Shown here in pieces: positions 16,920 through 25,920 of a DNA stretch of 64,000 bases (positions are counted from its first letter, which is position 1; each line of letters begins with the position of its first letter). A program made the translations under genes and the position numbers. The notes under the pieces were generated by a model. That model was not told the origin of the DNA and did not search any database. It was given only the letters and a program-made list of their open reading frames with translations. The DNA comes from Pedobacter psychrodurus (GTDB taxonomy: Bacteria > Bacteroidota > Bacteroidia > Sphingobacteriales > Sphingobacteriaceae), in contig NZ_SJSO01000022.1 in assembly GCF_004331735.1 (NCBI RefSeq), positions 1 to 64,000 of the forward strand. Direction: 5' to 3'.

Positions 16920-19133
16920 ATGCATTTACCCGATTTAATCGCCGATTTAGGATTAATCCTTGCTGCCGCAGGGATAACCACTCTCATATTTAAACGAATT
17001 AAACAGCCTCTGGTTCTGGGCTACATATTAGCTGGCCTGTTGGTGGGCTCACATTTAGATTTTTTCCCTTCTGTTACCGATACCAAGAGCATTAACATTT
17101 GGGGCGAAATTGGTGTAATTTTCCTTTTATTTAGCCTTGGTTTAGAATTCAGTTTCAAAAAACTGGTTAAAGTTGGTGGTTCGGCCTCCATCACCGCAAT
17201 TGTAAAAGTCTTATTTATCATTTTGGCCGGTTATCTGGTTGGTAAAGGCATGGGCTGGAAAGATATGGACAGTCTATTTTTAGGTGGAATCTTATCTATA
17301 TCATCAACCATGATTACCATTAAAGCTTTCGAAGAACTGGGCTTAAAACATAAAAAGTTTGCCGGTCTGGTTTTCGGGATTCTGATTGTTGAAGATCTGG
17401 TTGCCATTTTGTTATTGGTGTTGTTTTCTACTTTAGCGGTAAGTCAGCAATCAGCAGGTACAGAAATGCTGTATTCTATTTTAAAACTGGCTTTCTTTTT
17501 AGTGCTTTGGTTCTTAGGCGGAATATTTTTGGTTCCGTCATTCCTTAAAGCAACCAAGAAATTAATGAATGACGAAACCATGCTGGTTGTGTCCTTAGCC
17601 TTATGTTTGGTAATGGTATTATTGGCCGATAAGGTAGGCTTCTCTCCTGCTCTGGGTGCATTTATTATGGGTTCTATTTTAGCCGAAACCACGCAGGCCG
17701 AAAGAATAGAACACTTAACCAAATCGGTAAAGGATTTATTTGCTGCTGTTTTCTTTGTTTCGGTTGGTATGCTGATCGATCCTTCTATGCTGGTTAAATA
17801 TGCAGTACCGATTATCGTTGCTACGTTAGTGATTATTTTAGGAAAAATCTTATTTACCATTTTAGGCGCGTTATTATCTGGTCAGCCGTTAAAAACTTCG
17901 GTACAATCGGGCATGAGTTTGGCACAAATTGGAGAGTTTTCATTCATCATTGCCTCATTAGGATTAACCCTTAAAGTAACAAGCGATTTCCTTTACCCTA
18001 TTGCAGTAGCTGCAGCGGCAATTACTACATTTACTACGCCATATTTGATTAAACTATCAGAGCCTTTTTACCAGTATTTGAACCGTGCTTTACCAAAAAA
18101 ATGGTTAGATGGAATCGAAAGGTACAGTTCCAGTACCGAAGGAATTACAACATTAAGCGATTGGAAGGTTTTATTGAGGTCTTATATTTTCAATACCATT
18201 ATCCACTCCGTAATTATCATTGCGATCATCTTTTTAGCCTACAGGTACGTTCAGCCTTTTATTGTGAGCAATATTTCCAATAGTTTAACTTCTATTATTA
18301 TCAGCGTTGTGGCTTCCTTTATTTTAATGTCGCCATTTTTATGGGCATTATCCATCCGAAGAATTCAACGAACAGCCTATTCTCACCTCTGGCTAAACAA
18401 AAAATATACCCGAGGCCCCTTAATAGCAATAGAATTTTTCAGAATTGCCTTAGGCATTTTCTTCGTAGGTTTTTTAATGTATGAGTTTTTTGATACCTGG
18501 ATTGCTGCTGTGATCGCACTGGGCCTAATCATCTTAGGCATGGTTATCTTCTCCAGGAAACTGCAATCTTTTTACGATAAACTGGAAAGACGTTTCATGC
18601 TGAACTTAAATGCACGTGAGAGCCAAAAACCAAATATTTTGCCCTGGGATACCCACTTAACAGAACTCACTGTTTCTCCCGAATCGGAAGTGGTTGGAAA
18701 AACGCTTACCGAATTAATGATCAGGGAAAAATACGGTGTAAACATTGCACTAATAGAGCGTGGAAGAAATAACATTCCAACACCAGGAAGAGATGAACGG
18801 CTTTATCCGAACGATAAACTGCTGTTGATTGGTGCTGATGATCAATTGGCGGCTGTTAAAGCACTTTTAGAAGTTGATGCTCCAGAAACAGACGAAGAAA
18901 GTAATTTCCCGAATAAAGAAATGACCTTGCAAAAGGTAGTTGTTCATGCAGAATCGCCAGTTTATGGGTTAAGTATTAGAAATGCAGGTATCCGTGAAAA
19001 AGCACAGGCATTAGTTGTTGGTATAGAAAGAGGTACTGATCGGATATTGAATCCTTCCTCAGACTTTGTATTCGACAACGGTGATGTAATTTGGATTGTA
19101 GGGAACAATAAGAAGATTAAAGAGATTATTTAG
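16920..19133 (+). CDS. CPA2-family monovalent cation:proton antiporter with two RCK_C domains
   Basis: Inner-membrane K+ or Na+/H+ exchanger of the Kef/CPA2 type. The 737 residues hold an Na/H-exchanger domain (about 1-385) with roughly a dozen helices and the typical ISSTMITIKAFEELG, VEDLVAILLLV and SPALGAFIMGSILAET segments. A further membrane stretch covers about 420-550. Two tandem TrkA-C (RCK_C) domains (about 575-660 and 665-737) end the protein and could sense a ligand. There is no NAD-binding TrkA-N domain between membrane and RCK_C, unlike E. coli KefB/KefC. It is transcribed alone, and a palindromic repeat follows. Confidence 0.92.
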   Translation: MHLPDLIADLGLILAAAGITTLIFKRIKQPLVLGYILAGLLVGSHLDFFPSVTDTKSINIWGEIGVIFLLFSLGLEFSFKKLVKVGGSASITAIVKVLFIILAGYLVGKGMGWKDMDSLFLGGILSISSTMITIKAFEELGLKHKKFAGLVFGILIVEDLVAILLLVLFSTLAVSQQSAGTEMLYSILKLAFFLVLWFLGGIFLVPSFLKATKKLMNDETMLVVSLALCLVMVLLADKVGFSPALGAFIMGSILAETTQAERIEHLTKSVKDLFAAVFFVSVGMLIDPSMLVKYAVPIIVATLVIILGKILFTILGALLSGQPLKTSVQSGMSLAQIGEFSFIIASLGLTLKVTSDFLYPIAVAAAAITTFTTPYLIKLSEPFYQYLNRALPKKWLDGIERYSSSTEGITTLSDWKVLLRSYIFNTIIHSVIIIAIIFLAYRYVQPFIVSNISNSLTSIIISVVASFILMSPFLWALSIRRIQRTAYSHLWLNKKYTRGPLIAIEFFRIALGIFFVGFLMYEFFDTWIAAVIALGLIILGMVIFSRKLQSFYDKLERRFMLNLNARESQKPNILPWDTHLTELTVSPESEVVGKTLTELMIREKYGVNIALIERGRNNIPTPGRDERLYPNDKLLLIGADDQLAAVKALLEVDAPETDEESNFPNKEMTLQKVVVHAESPVYGLSIRNAGIREKAQALVVGIERGTDRILNPSSDFVFDNGDVIWIVGNNKKIKEII

Positions 19134-19135
19134 TT

Positions 19136-19205
19136 AGTCCGAAGTCCTTAGTCAACAGTCTTTAGTCGATATGGACTTCTGACTCGGGACTTTTGACTAA
19201 GGACT
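19136..19205. repeat. Palindromic word-rich repeat (AGTC family)
   Basis: AGTCCTTAGTCAA (19143-19155) is the exact reverse complement of TTGACTAAGGACT (19193-19205), and an inner GAAGTC/GACTTC pair is also present. The opening TTAGTCCGAAGTC recurs at 26680-26692. This looks like a small non-autonomous palindromic element; it may also act as a terminator for the antiporter gene. Confidence 0.6.
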
Positions 19206-19212
19206 AAAAAAG

Positions 19213-19220
19213 CTATCTTC
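19213..19220 (+). promoter_or_regulatory. -7-like element for the DUF2157 gene
   Basis: TATCTTCG is one base off the TAnnTTTG consensus and sits 16 bp ahead of the ATG at 19237. Confidence 0.4.
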
Positions 19221-19236
19221 GTGTATAACCTAACCT

Positions 19237-20271
19237 ATGAAAGTTGACAGAGAAAAGAGTGAATTTCTTGATGACATGATTGAGCAATGGCAAAGCGATG
19301 GCTTAATTAATGATGAAACAGGCAATAAACTCCGTAAAAGTTATGAGGCCAAAAATTTCGATTGGTTACGCTTGGCACAATATGCTTTTTGGGTAGCTTT
19401 GGCTTGTGGTTTTATTGCACTTGGATCTTTATTAATTGATAACTCGATTTTAAACTACTTAAAAAGGGTTTACAACACACCAAATATTGTAATTGCTATA
19501 GTTTCTGGTGGGTTGGCGGCATGGCTTTATATTCTGGGTTTTAGAAGGAAAAAGAAATTGGCGCATTTAAAATTCAGCAATGAAGCGATCGTTTTTTCTG
19601 CAATTTTACTTACCGCTAATGCCATCGCTTATTTTGGAAAGGCACTGGATAATGGTTCTGGCAATTTCTCTATCCTTATTTTGATATCCGTTTTCATTTA
19701 TGGCAGTTTAGGTTATATCTTCAATTCGCGTTTAATCTGGATTTTTGCTTTGATATCTTTAGGTGCCTGGTTTGGTACTGAAACAGGCTATTTAAGTCGA
19801 TGGAATTATTACTTCCTTGGCATGAATTACCCTTTGCGCTTTGTAGTTTTCGGTGCGGCATTAACCGCAGCATCTTTCATCATGAAAGCTTTCCCCAAAA
19901 CACAAAATTTTTTCCAGGTTACTTATATTGCTGGAATGGTTTATCTTTTTGTATCGCTTTGGGCTTTATCAGTATTCGGCAACTTTGCCAGTTTAGAAGA
20001 ATGGTACAAGGTTAGGCAGCTAAGTTTGTTTTATTGGGCATTAATTTCAGGAGCTATTTGTGTAGCAAGTACTTTATTTGGCTTAAAATATCATGATGAT
20101 ATTGCCCGCGAATTCGGGATTACTTTTCTATTTATTAACCTTTACACACGTTATTTTGAGTATTTCTGGGACAGTTGGCATAAAGCTTTATTCTTTTCTG
20201 TATTGGCGGCCTCTTTTTGGCTAATTGGCAGAAAAGCAGAGAAAATCTGGAATGTAGAGTTTTTGAAGTAG
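19237..20271 (+). CDS. DUF2157-like integral membrane protein
   Basis: A 344-residue protein with a soluble N-terminal helix-rich region of about 45 residues (EQWQSDGLINDETGNKL) followed by about eight to nine hydrophobic helices. This two-part plan matches DUF2157-type membrane proteins, whose function is not known. It is rich in Trp and Phe in the membrane part. It stands between two palindromic repeat elements and has its own -7-like box, so it is probably monocistronic. Confidence 0.75.
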   Translation: MKVDREKSEFLDDMIEQWQSDGLINDETGNKLRKSYEAKNFDWLRLAQYAFWVALACGFIALGSLLIDNSILNYLKRVYNTPNIVIAIVSGGLAAWLYILGFRRKKKLAHLKFSNEAIVFSAILLTANAIAYFGKALDNGSGNFSILILISVFIYGSLGYIFNSRLIWIFALISLGAWFGTETGYLSRWNYYFLGMNYPLRFVVFGAALTAASFIMKAFPKTQNFFQVTYIAGMVYLFVSLWALSVFGNFASLEEWYKVRQLSLFYWALISGAICVASTLFGLKYHDDIAREFGITFLFINLYTRYFEYFWDSWHKALFFSVLAASFWLIGRKAEKIWNVEFLK

Positions 20272-20300
20272 AATCCTGAAATTAATTAAAATACGCTAGT

Positions 20301-20382
20301 CGTCATCTCGACCGTAGTGGAGAGATCTATAAATGATATTCAAAGATCTCTCCATTCCGCTGCGCTACAGTCGAGATGACGG
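20301..20382. repeat. Palindromic dispersed repeat, family A copy 1
   Basis: Outer arms CGTCATCTCGAC (20301-20312) and GTCGAGATGACG (20370-20381) are perfect reverse complements. Inner arms GAGAGATCT (20320-20328) and AGATCTCTC (20344-20352) also pair. The right half from 20344 onward matches the right half of the element at 34926-35032 with about four differences over 39 bases. This marks a mobile REP/MITE-like family. Confidence 0.75.
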
Positions 20383-20404
20383 ACAGGTCTGCTGATTTTA
20401 AAAA

Positions 20405-20421
20405 GTCAGACAGTGTCTGAC
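20405..20421. repeat. 17-bp perfect palindrome
   Basis: GTCAGACA, a central G, then TGTCTGAC. It lies just after the family A repeat and 63 bp before the yjbQ-type gene. It may be a short repeat related to the one at 10268 or an operator; neither is shown. Confidence 0.45.
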
Positions 20422-20483
20422 GAATCTGAAAGCATATCAATTCCCGATATAATGTTTTGGAAATTTAAAAAGAATTAAAATCA

Positions 20484-20906
20484 ATGAAAATATACCAACA
20501 AGCTTTAGCGCTTAGAGAGAGAAGAAGGGGCTTCCATATCATTACCGATGAAATAGAAGATGCGCTACCTCAAATTGACGAGATTAACATTGGTATTTGC
20601 CAGGTTTTTATACAGCATACTTCTGCTTCGCTTACCATCAATGAGAATGCAGATCCTACAGTTCGGGTTGATTTTGAAATGTTCTTTAATAAAACCGTAA
20701 AGGAAAACGATCCCGATTATGAGCATGACTATGAAGGATCGGACGATATGCCTGCCCATTTAAAATCCGCACTTTTAGGCAGTTCTGTTACTATTCCGAT
20801 TAGAAATGGCAGGCTGGCTCTTGGTACTTGGCAGGGCATTTATCTTTGCGAACATCGTAACCATGGCGGGCAAAGAAGATTAATGATTACCGCCTGGGGT
20901 GAATAA
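20484..20906 (+). CDS. YjbQ family protein
   Basis: Small cytoplasmic protein of 140 residues in the UPF0047/YjbQ family, members of which have weak thiamine-phosphate synthase activity. The family motifs are clear: the HTSASLTINENAD segment (47-59) and the C-terminal WQGIYLCEHRNHGGQRRLMIT stretch with conserved Trp, Glu, His and Arg. It ends one base before the convergent BrkB-type gene. The physiological role remains uncertain. Confidence 0.9.
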   Translation: MKIYQQALALRERRRGFHIITDEIEDALPQIDEINIGICQVFIQHTSASLTINENADPTVRVDFEMFFNKTVKENDPDYEHDYEGSDDMPAHLKSALLGSSVTIPIRNGRLALGTWQGIYLCEHRNHGGQRRLMITAWGE

Positions 20907-20907
20907 A

Positions 20908-21891
20908 TCACTTTAAGCTTTCTTTTTTAACCTCTTTTTTAATTTCGGGATGGTTATCCTGAATAGATTTACCCTCAGTTTCTATCTCAATTTCTTTCGT
21001 GGTAACCGCGTAATGAGAAGGATAAATCTCAGATCCAAATGCAACGGCATAGGCTTTGGTAAATTCAGCACCAAAATATAAAATGATAGAAGAGTAATAA
21101 GTCCATAAAAGCACAACTACTAATGAGCCTGTTGCTCCATAAGTTCCTCCAACATTGCTTTGCCCTATGTAAATGGAAATGGCAAATTTACCGATCATAA
21201 ATAGTAAAGCAGTAACTATCGCACCAGCAATTACATCACGCCATTTTATAATTGCATCGGGCAATACCTTAAATATTACACCGAATATTAATGAAATAAC
21301 GGCTAAGGTTACAATTTGATTAAGGATGTAAAATACGATAACAGATATTTCGGCAAACCGGGCTTGCAAACGATTACTAAAGGCATCAAGTACAGATGTA
21401 ACCGCTAATGAAACCAGCAGTACAAAGCCTAAACTGACAATTACAGAAAATGACAGGAACCGGTTTTGCAACAACTTCACCCATCCTCTTTTCGGTTTAG
21501 GTTTTAAACCCCAAATGGTATTAATAGAATCCTGGATATCGCCAAAAACGGTAGTGGCCCCAATTAATAGGGTTATGATCCCAACAATTAAAGCGATAGT
21601 ACTTTTTCCATCCAAATAGGCATTTTTGATTAACTGTTGTAAGGAAATGGCCGATTCCCTGCCTAAAAATCCTTCAAGCTGGGCATAAACCTGGCCTTCG
21701 GCTATTTCTCGTCCTAAAAATATACCACACAAAGAAATAATAACTACGAGCAGTGGCGCCATAGAAAACACCGTATAATAGGCTAATGAGCCACTAAGTT
21801 TCGTTACTTTATGATTATTAAATCCTGTAAACGATGCTTTTAAAATGCCCCATATTCCTTTTAAAGTAATTTTATTCTTTGCCATAAACAA
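20908..21891 (-). CDS. YihY/BrkB family membrane protein
   Basis: A 327-residue integral membrane protein with about six helices between 30 and 270 and a charged hydrophilic tail. Family hallmarks include the KLSGSLAYYTVFSMAPLLVVIIS segment near the N-terminus and SNVGGTYGATGSLVVVLLWTYYSSIILYFGAEF near 225-258. The family has been called RNase BN or BrkB, but those functions are not supported for most members, and a transporter or barrier role is possible. An ATG two codons inside the annotated start (MAKNKITLKG) is an equally plausible start. Confidence 0.88.
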   Translation of the reverse strand: MFMAKNKITLKGIWGILKASFTGFNNHKVTKLSGSLAYYTVFSMAPLLVVIISLCGIFLGREIAEGQVYAQLEGFLGRESAISLQQLIKNAYLDGKSTIALIVGIITLLIGATTVFGDIQDSINTIWGLKPKPKRGWVKLLQNRFLSFSVIVSLGFVLLVSLAVTSVLDAFSNRLQARFAEISVIVFYILNQIVTLAVISLIFGVIFKVLPDAIIKWRDVIAGAIVTALLFMIGKFAISIYIGQSNVGGTYGATGSLVVVLLWTYYSSIILYFGAEFTKAYAVAFGSEIYPSHYAVTTKEIEIETEGKSIQDNHPEIKKEVKKESLK

Positions 21892-21986
21892 ACTATTTAA
21901 GATGAGATACTCTAAACTTAAACCGCTTATTTTTTGAATTGTTTGTTAATTACTTAACGAATGCCTGCTGCAAAACAGCGAAATAC

Positions 21987-22019
21987 AAAAAAAGCTCCGA
22001 ATTTTGGTCGGAGCTTTTT
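21987..22019 (-). terminator. Terminator of the alpha/beta hydrolase gene
   Basis: AAGCTCCGA and TCGGAGCTT form a strong stem around a seven-base loop. A- and T-runs on the two sides make it work in either direction. It is 25 bp beyond the hydrolase stop codon. Confidence 0.8.
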
Positions 22020-22044
22020 CGTTTATCGATAGGGTGATTTTACA

Positions 22045-23364
22045 TTATTTAGCCTTAATCCATAATGCAATATCGTTAACTAAAGTTTCGGATACACTTA
22101 CAGCTGCTTGATACTGGGCCATTGTACCCTTTTCGGTTTGAGAACTTAACAAGTGATTTAAATCTGGGTAAAATTTAAGGACCACATTTTTCTTTTTACT
22201 CAAGGCAGCATTCCATAAATCAAAGTCTACTTTGCCTACCTGAAAATCATTACCGCCCTGCAATACATATATTTTAGGTTTCGAAAGGCTTTTTGCTACA
22301 GCAACCTGATTATAGGTATTCAAATCTGTCCAATATTTTGCAGGCAGTCCTAAAATTAAAGAATCGGGTTTTATAGTCGTTCCCAACTGTGAAATTCTAC
22401 TTTTATCAATTTCCACATAAGCATCTGCAAGTTGCTTTTTAAAGGCAGCCGTTGTATCGTTTGCCTGATCGAACATATACTTATTCTGATCTACAATAAT
22501 ATCTGTTAGTTTTCTTGCAGGTGCTGCCGCCAAAATAATCCCTGCTAAATCAGGTGTAATGGTAGCCATTTTAGGTGCTAACATCCCCCCTAAACTGTGA
22601 CCGAATATATAAACAGCTTTAGGATTAGCGCCAACAACAGTTTTTGCGAGTGCAATAGCTGCAGTTGCATCATCCAGCACTTCTTCTTTTACTGTAAACG
22701 CTTTATTAAATTCGTTCGGATAGATTAAGGTTCGTTTTACATAACGAACAGAAGCAATTCCTTTAGAGGCTAAACCGCCAGCCAGATCTTTAAAGGGTTT
22801 ATTCGCACCAACGGTTTCATCCATATCGGCCGGACCAGAGCCATGTACAAAAACCACTACGGGGAAATTTTTAGCATTTTTTGGCGTGGTGATAATGGCC
22901 GCCAATTGTTTTCCTGCCGGACCAATGTATACAGACTTTTCTTTGTATAAACTGGTATCAACATAAGTCGGTTTTAAATAAGCGGCCGCCTTTCGAGAAG
23001 GTGCAAGGAAGATTCCCACTATTTTCTGTAGTTTATTAAAACCTAAGATAAAGTTCTGATCACCGTTGGCAAATTTACCTTCTACCGTTACCGCGAAAAA
23101 TTCGCCCTGGGCTTTACTTTGAATGGCATCTAATGATTCTGCCTTTCCATATTTTGTTCCAATATCTCCCCAAAGTTTCTTTAAACTCTCTTCTGTTAAT
23201 TTAGTTTTTAAAGTATCATCAAAGAAGGCGTGAGCATCTTTAAATTTCTCTTCCTGCAACAGTTTAAAAAAGTCGTTCGCACCATTGAAGAGCTGGATCA
23301 CATTCTGAGAAAATGCTGAGGTTGTAAATAATAAAGCGATTATGAATAAAAGGCTCTTTTTCAT
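22045..23364 (-). CDS. Secreted alpha/beta hydrolase with N-terminal DUF3887-like domain
   Basis: Exported serine hydrolase of unknown substrate. The 439 residues start with a signal peptide (cleavage near residue 20, SAFSQ), then a DUF3887-like domain (about 25-125) rich in Phe and Lys, then an alpha/beta-hydrolase fold. The oxyanion-site HGSG starts at 174 and the nucleophile elbow GHSLGG places the catalytic Ser at 257. An acid in GGNDFQV and the late DLNHLLS histidine complete a plausible triad. It is similar in layout to esterase or dienelactone-hydrolase-like proteins. It is a single-gene unit with its own terminator. Confidence 0.87.
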   Translation of the reverse strand: MKKSLLFIIALLFTTSAFSQNVIQLFNGANDFFKLLQEEKFKDAHAFFDDTLKTKLTEESLKKLWGDIGTKYGKAESLDAIQSKAQGEFFAVTVEGKFANGDQNFILGFNKLQKIVGIFLAPSRKAAAYLKPTYVDTSLYKEKSVYIGPAGKQLAAIITTPKNAKNFPVVVFVHGSGPADMDETVGANKPFKDLAGGLASKGIASVRYVKRTLIYPNEFNKAFTVKEEVLDDATAAIALAKTVVGANPKAVYIFGHSLGGMLAPKMATITPDLAGIILAAAPARKLTDIIVDQNKYMFDQANDTTAAFKKQLADAYVEIDKSRISQLGTTIKPDSLILGLPAKYWTDLNTYNQVAVAKSLSKPKIYVLQGGNDFQVGKVDFDLWNAALSKKKNVVLKFYPDLNHLLSSQTEKGTMAQYQAAVSVSETLVNDIALWIKAK

Positions 23365-23522
23365 CCGTGTGTTTTTGTTTAATGGTAATGAGATTTCATG
23401 ATTTATCCTTTTCTGGATCTAAAAATCACGATGGTTTCATGTATTGTGTTTGGTTGTTTACAATACCCAAAGTTAACAATATTTGGTTCTGAAAAGCCGC
23501 TAACTAAACTAGCCGTTTAGTT

Positions 23523-23900
23523 TTAACTAATTTTAACATTTGATGCCAGTTTCTTCCATAAAATGTATGGGATAAACATAATTACCAGGGCAACAAGTGG
23601 AGCGATTAAAAGTGATATACCATCTCCAACAAATGCCCTGGACGCAAAAGCGCCAATAAAATTAATGGCAAAACCTGCATAGGCCCATTCCTTAATGGTC
23701 ATAAATTTATTTTGCAAGATGGATGCTGCTCCCAGCAGTTTTGCAATACCAACAATGATAAGCAGATACATCGGGTAACCAAGGTGTTTAAGTGCTTCTT
23801 TGCCTGCTTCCTGTTGAGTAATTCCTCCAACGCCATCCATAATCATCATTAACGCAAAAATAATGGTGGCAATCCAATACCATGTTTTTAGCTTCTTCAT
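23523..23900 (-). CDS. DoxX-like membrane protein
   Basis: A 125-residue protein with four predicted helices in the DoxX-like pattern: WYWIATIIFALMMIMDGVGG, YLLIIVGIAKLLGAASIL, WAYAGFAINFIGAF and LIAPLVALVIMFIPYILW. Members of this family often travel with small redox or stress genes, and their function is not known. It follows the VOC-fold gene with a two-base gap, so it is part of a three-gene minus-strand cluster headed by the GyrI-like gene. Confidence 0.82.
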   Translation of the reverse strand: MKKLKTWYWIATIIFALMMIMDGVGGITQQEAGKEALKHLGYPMYLLIIVGIAKLLGAASILQNKFMTIKEWAYAGFAINFIGAFASRAFVGDGISLLIAPLVALVIMFIPYILWKKLASNVKIS

Positions 23901-23902
23901 AT

Positions 23903-24316
23903 TTACCTGTTCTTATCGTAATTAATTAACCAATTATTCCCAAAGCGATCTGTTAAATCGCCAAAAATCGCTCCCCAAAATGTTTCCCGTAGCGGGTGCG
24001 AGGCCTTCCCTCCTGCTGAAAGTTTATGATAAAAAGACTGAGCCTCCTCTTCCGAATTACAATTCAGCATCATAGAAATCGAATTTCCCTTAATTAAGCC
24101 TCGTTCTTCTACCATATCTGTTGCCATAATCACCAAATCGTCTTTAGCTAAAACAGCATGCATAATACTCCGCTTCATATTATTGGGCATTTTTTCGGCA
24201 AGGGCTGATTCTTCAATCGTTTCGAGGGTTAATTCTCCCCCCAAACAATCCTGATAAAAAGTCATTGCTTCGCGGCAATTGCCATTAAAAGTCAGATATG
24301 AATTTATACTAGCCAA
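23903..24316 (-). CDS. VOC-fold (glyoxalase/PhnB-like) protein
   Basis: A 137-residue vicinal-oxygen-chelate protein of the PhnB/YjdN type, seen from SYLTFNGNCREAMTFYQDCLGGEL at the N-terminus and ETFWGAIFGDLTDRFGNNWLI near the C-terminus. These proteins often bind small molecules or metals, and many have no known reaction. It lies six bases downstream of the GyrI-like gene and two bases before the DoxX gene. Cys residues at positions 14 and 24 are notable but not diagnostic. Confidence 0.88.
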   Translation of the reverse strand: MASINSYLTFNGNCREAMTFYQDCLGGELTLETIEESALAEKMPNNMKRSIMHAVLAKDDLVIMATDMVEERGLIKGNSISMMLNCNSEEEAQSFYHKLSAGGKASHPLRETFWGAIFGDLTDRFGNNWLINYDKNR

Positions 24317-24322
24317 TTGATT

Positions 24323-24739
24323 TTATTTTTTGATGCCTACCATTAAGCGCACATCGGTTTCGTTAATATACATTTCAAGGCAATAGCCGTTTGGATCGAT
24401 GTTGGGTTGATCGAGCAGTTTTTCGAAGACCTTTCCTATTTGGCTAACATCTTTCATAAAATCTGGAATTAGCTCACTGATAAATGCTCCTTTCTTTATT
24501 GTAAAAGTTTCCAGATCAAATTTTTCGGCTTCTCCAGCTGTTATTTCTTCAACGGCAGCCCTGTAAATAATCTCCCTATTTTCGTTAGGTCTGCTTATCC
24601 CAAAATACCTGCGTTGCTTATCCAAGGGAAACAGGGCATGAAGTTTTTGGTGTGCAGCTAAAACCCCATTGGGGAAAGATTCGGCAGTAATGCACATCAC
24701 CTTAATATCTTCATTTAAAATATACGCTTCCATTGTCAT
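24323..24739 (-). CDS. GyrI-like small-molecule-binding protein
   Basis: A 138-residue stand-alone effector-binding domain of the GyrI/AraC-effector (SOUL-like) fold, shown by the two halves of beta-strand and helix pattern and the C-terminal LEMYINETDVRLMVGIKK strand. It has no DNA-binding domain. It heads a minus-strand cluster with the VOC and DoxX genes and is divergent from the GlxA-type regulator. An ATG two codons later (MEAYIL) is an alternative start. Ligand sensing or detoxification is an inference. Confidence 0.75.
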   Translation of the reverse strand: MTMEAYILNEDIKVMCITAESFPNGVLAAHQKLHALFPLDKQRRYFGISRPNENREIIYRAAVEEITAGEAEKFDLETFTIKKGAFISELIPDFMKDVSQIGKVFEKLLDQPNIDPNGYCLEMYINETDVRLMVGIKK

Positions 24740-24865
24740 TATCGGAATTACCGCTTTAAAGATTTAACTGTAAACGATTAACAACACAAACATACGGGCA
24801 GAAATTAACAACCTTAACCTGCAGAAACGACAATTGCGGGGGTTGTTTACGACAAATAGCCTCGT

Positions 24866-24873
24866 TATATTTG
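24866..24873 (+). promoter_or_regulatory. -7 promoter element for the GlxA-type gene
   Basis: TATATTTG ends four bases before the ATG at 24878. If used, transcription would begin at or next to the start codon, giving a nearly leaderless mRNA. Confidence 0.5.
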
Positions 24874-24877
24874 AATT

Positions 24878-25864
24878 ATGAAACATGTATCTATCTTAAT
24901 TCCAGAGACTGCCGTGATCGAAGCCATTGCAGATCCCCGCTATCTATTTACCGCTGTTAATGAATTTTTACAGGCATCGGGCAAGCTTCCGCTTTTTAAA
25001 GTTGAGCTGATAGGGATGACGAAAGAAGTAAGGTTGAACAACAGCCTTTTCTCAGTTCACGCCGATAAACTGCTACATGAGGTTGAGCATACCGACCTTA
25101 TCTTTGTGCCAGCCATTAGCGGCAATATAGGTTATGCAATGGAAGCCAATCAGGATCTACTGCCATGGATTATAAAACATCATGCTAAAGGTGCAGAAGT
25201 GGCCTCGCTGTGTATGGGTGCTTTTTTACTGGCTGCAACGGGTTTATTAGATGGACGGAAATGTTCTACGCATTGGCTGTTTGCCAATCAGTTTAGAGAG
25301 ATGTTCCCTAAAGTAGAGCTAGTAGATGGCAGTATTATTACTGATGCTCAGGGTTTATACTCTAGCGGTGGTGCAAACTCTTACTGGAACTTACTTTTAT
25401 ACCTGGTTGAGAAACATACAGATAGGGATACCGCCATTTTAGCAGCTAAATACTTCGCTATTGATATCGATCGCGAAAGTCAGCTCGCATTTATGATGTT
25501 TCAAGGCCAAAAGGGCCATGAAGATGTAAAAATTAAAAAGGCGCAGGAATTTATTGATGGGAATTACCAAGACCGGATTACTGTAGATCAACTGGCAGAT
25601 ATGCTGGCATTGGGAAGAAGAAGTTTCGAACGGAGGTTTAAAAGTGCCACCAAAAATACAGTAATCGAATATATTCAAAGGGTTAAAATTGAAGCTGCCA
25701 AACGAAGTTTCGAATCAAGCATAAAAAATATAACTGAGGTAATGTTTGATGTAGGTTATACAGATACAAAATCGTTTAGAGATGTTTTCAAAAAAATTAC
25801 CGGTTTAACACCAATTGAGTACCGGAACAAATACCATAAAGCCGTACCTGTTTTACAGGTGTAA
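24878..25864 (+). CDS. GlxA-type AraC-family transcriptional regulator
   Basis: A 328-residue two-domain regulator. The first part (about 3-185) is a DJ-1/PfpI-like amidase fold with the ASLCMGAFLLAATGLLDGRKCSTHW segment, in which the Cys of SLCMG occupies the nucleophile elbow; in this family the domain usually senses rather than catalyses. The second (about 220-320) is an AraC double helix-turn-helix with DRITVDQLADMLALGRRSFERRFK and FDVGYTDTKSFRDVFKKITGLTPIEYR. It is divergent from the GyrI-VOC-DoxX cluster across 138 bp and is the natural candidate to control it. Confidence 0.93.
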   Translation: MKHVSILIPETAVIEAIADPRYLFTAVNEFLQASGKLPLFKVELIGMTKEVRLNNSLFSVHADKLLHEVEHTDLIFVPAISGNIGYAMEANQDLLPWIIKHHAKGAEVASLCMGAFLLAATGLLDGRKCSTHWLFANQFREMFPKVELVDGSIITDAQGLYSSGGANSYWNLLLYLVEKHTDRDTAILAAKYFAIDIDRESQLAFMMFQGQKGHEDVKIKKAQEFIDGNYQDRITVDQLADMLALGRRSFERRFKSATKNTVIEYIQRVKIEAAKRSFESSIKNITEVMFDVGYTDTKSFRDVFKKITGLTPIEYRNKYHKAVPVLQV

Positions 25865-25920
25865 CGGCATTTGCAGAAAAAAAATAAAAAAATTTTAAGC
25901 TGTACACAATATATTCTATT

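Noticed and set aside
17444..17860. 138-residue minus-strand ORF inside the antiporter gene
   Set aside because: Antisense to conserved membrane helices of the CPA2 protein; a composition effect.
20301..20382. CRISPR-like repeat
   Set aside because: Only one inverted-repeat unit is present with no regular spacers; it matches a dispersed palindrome at 34926.
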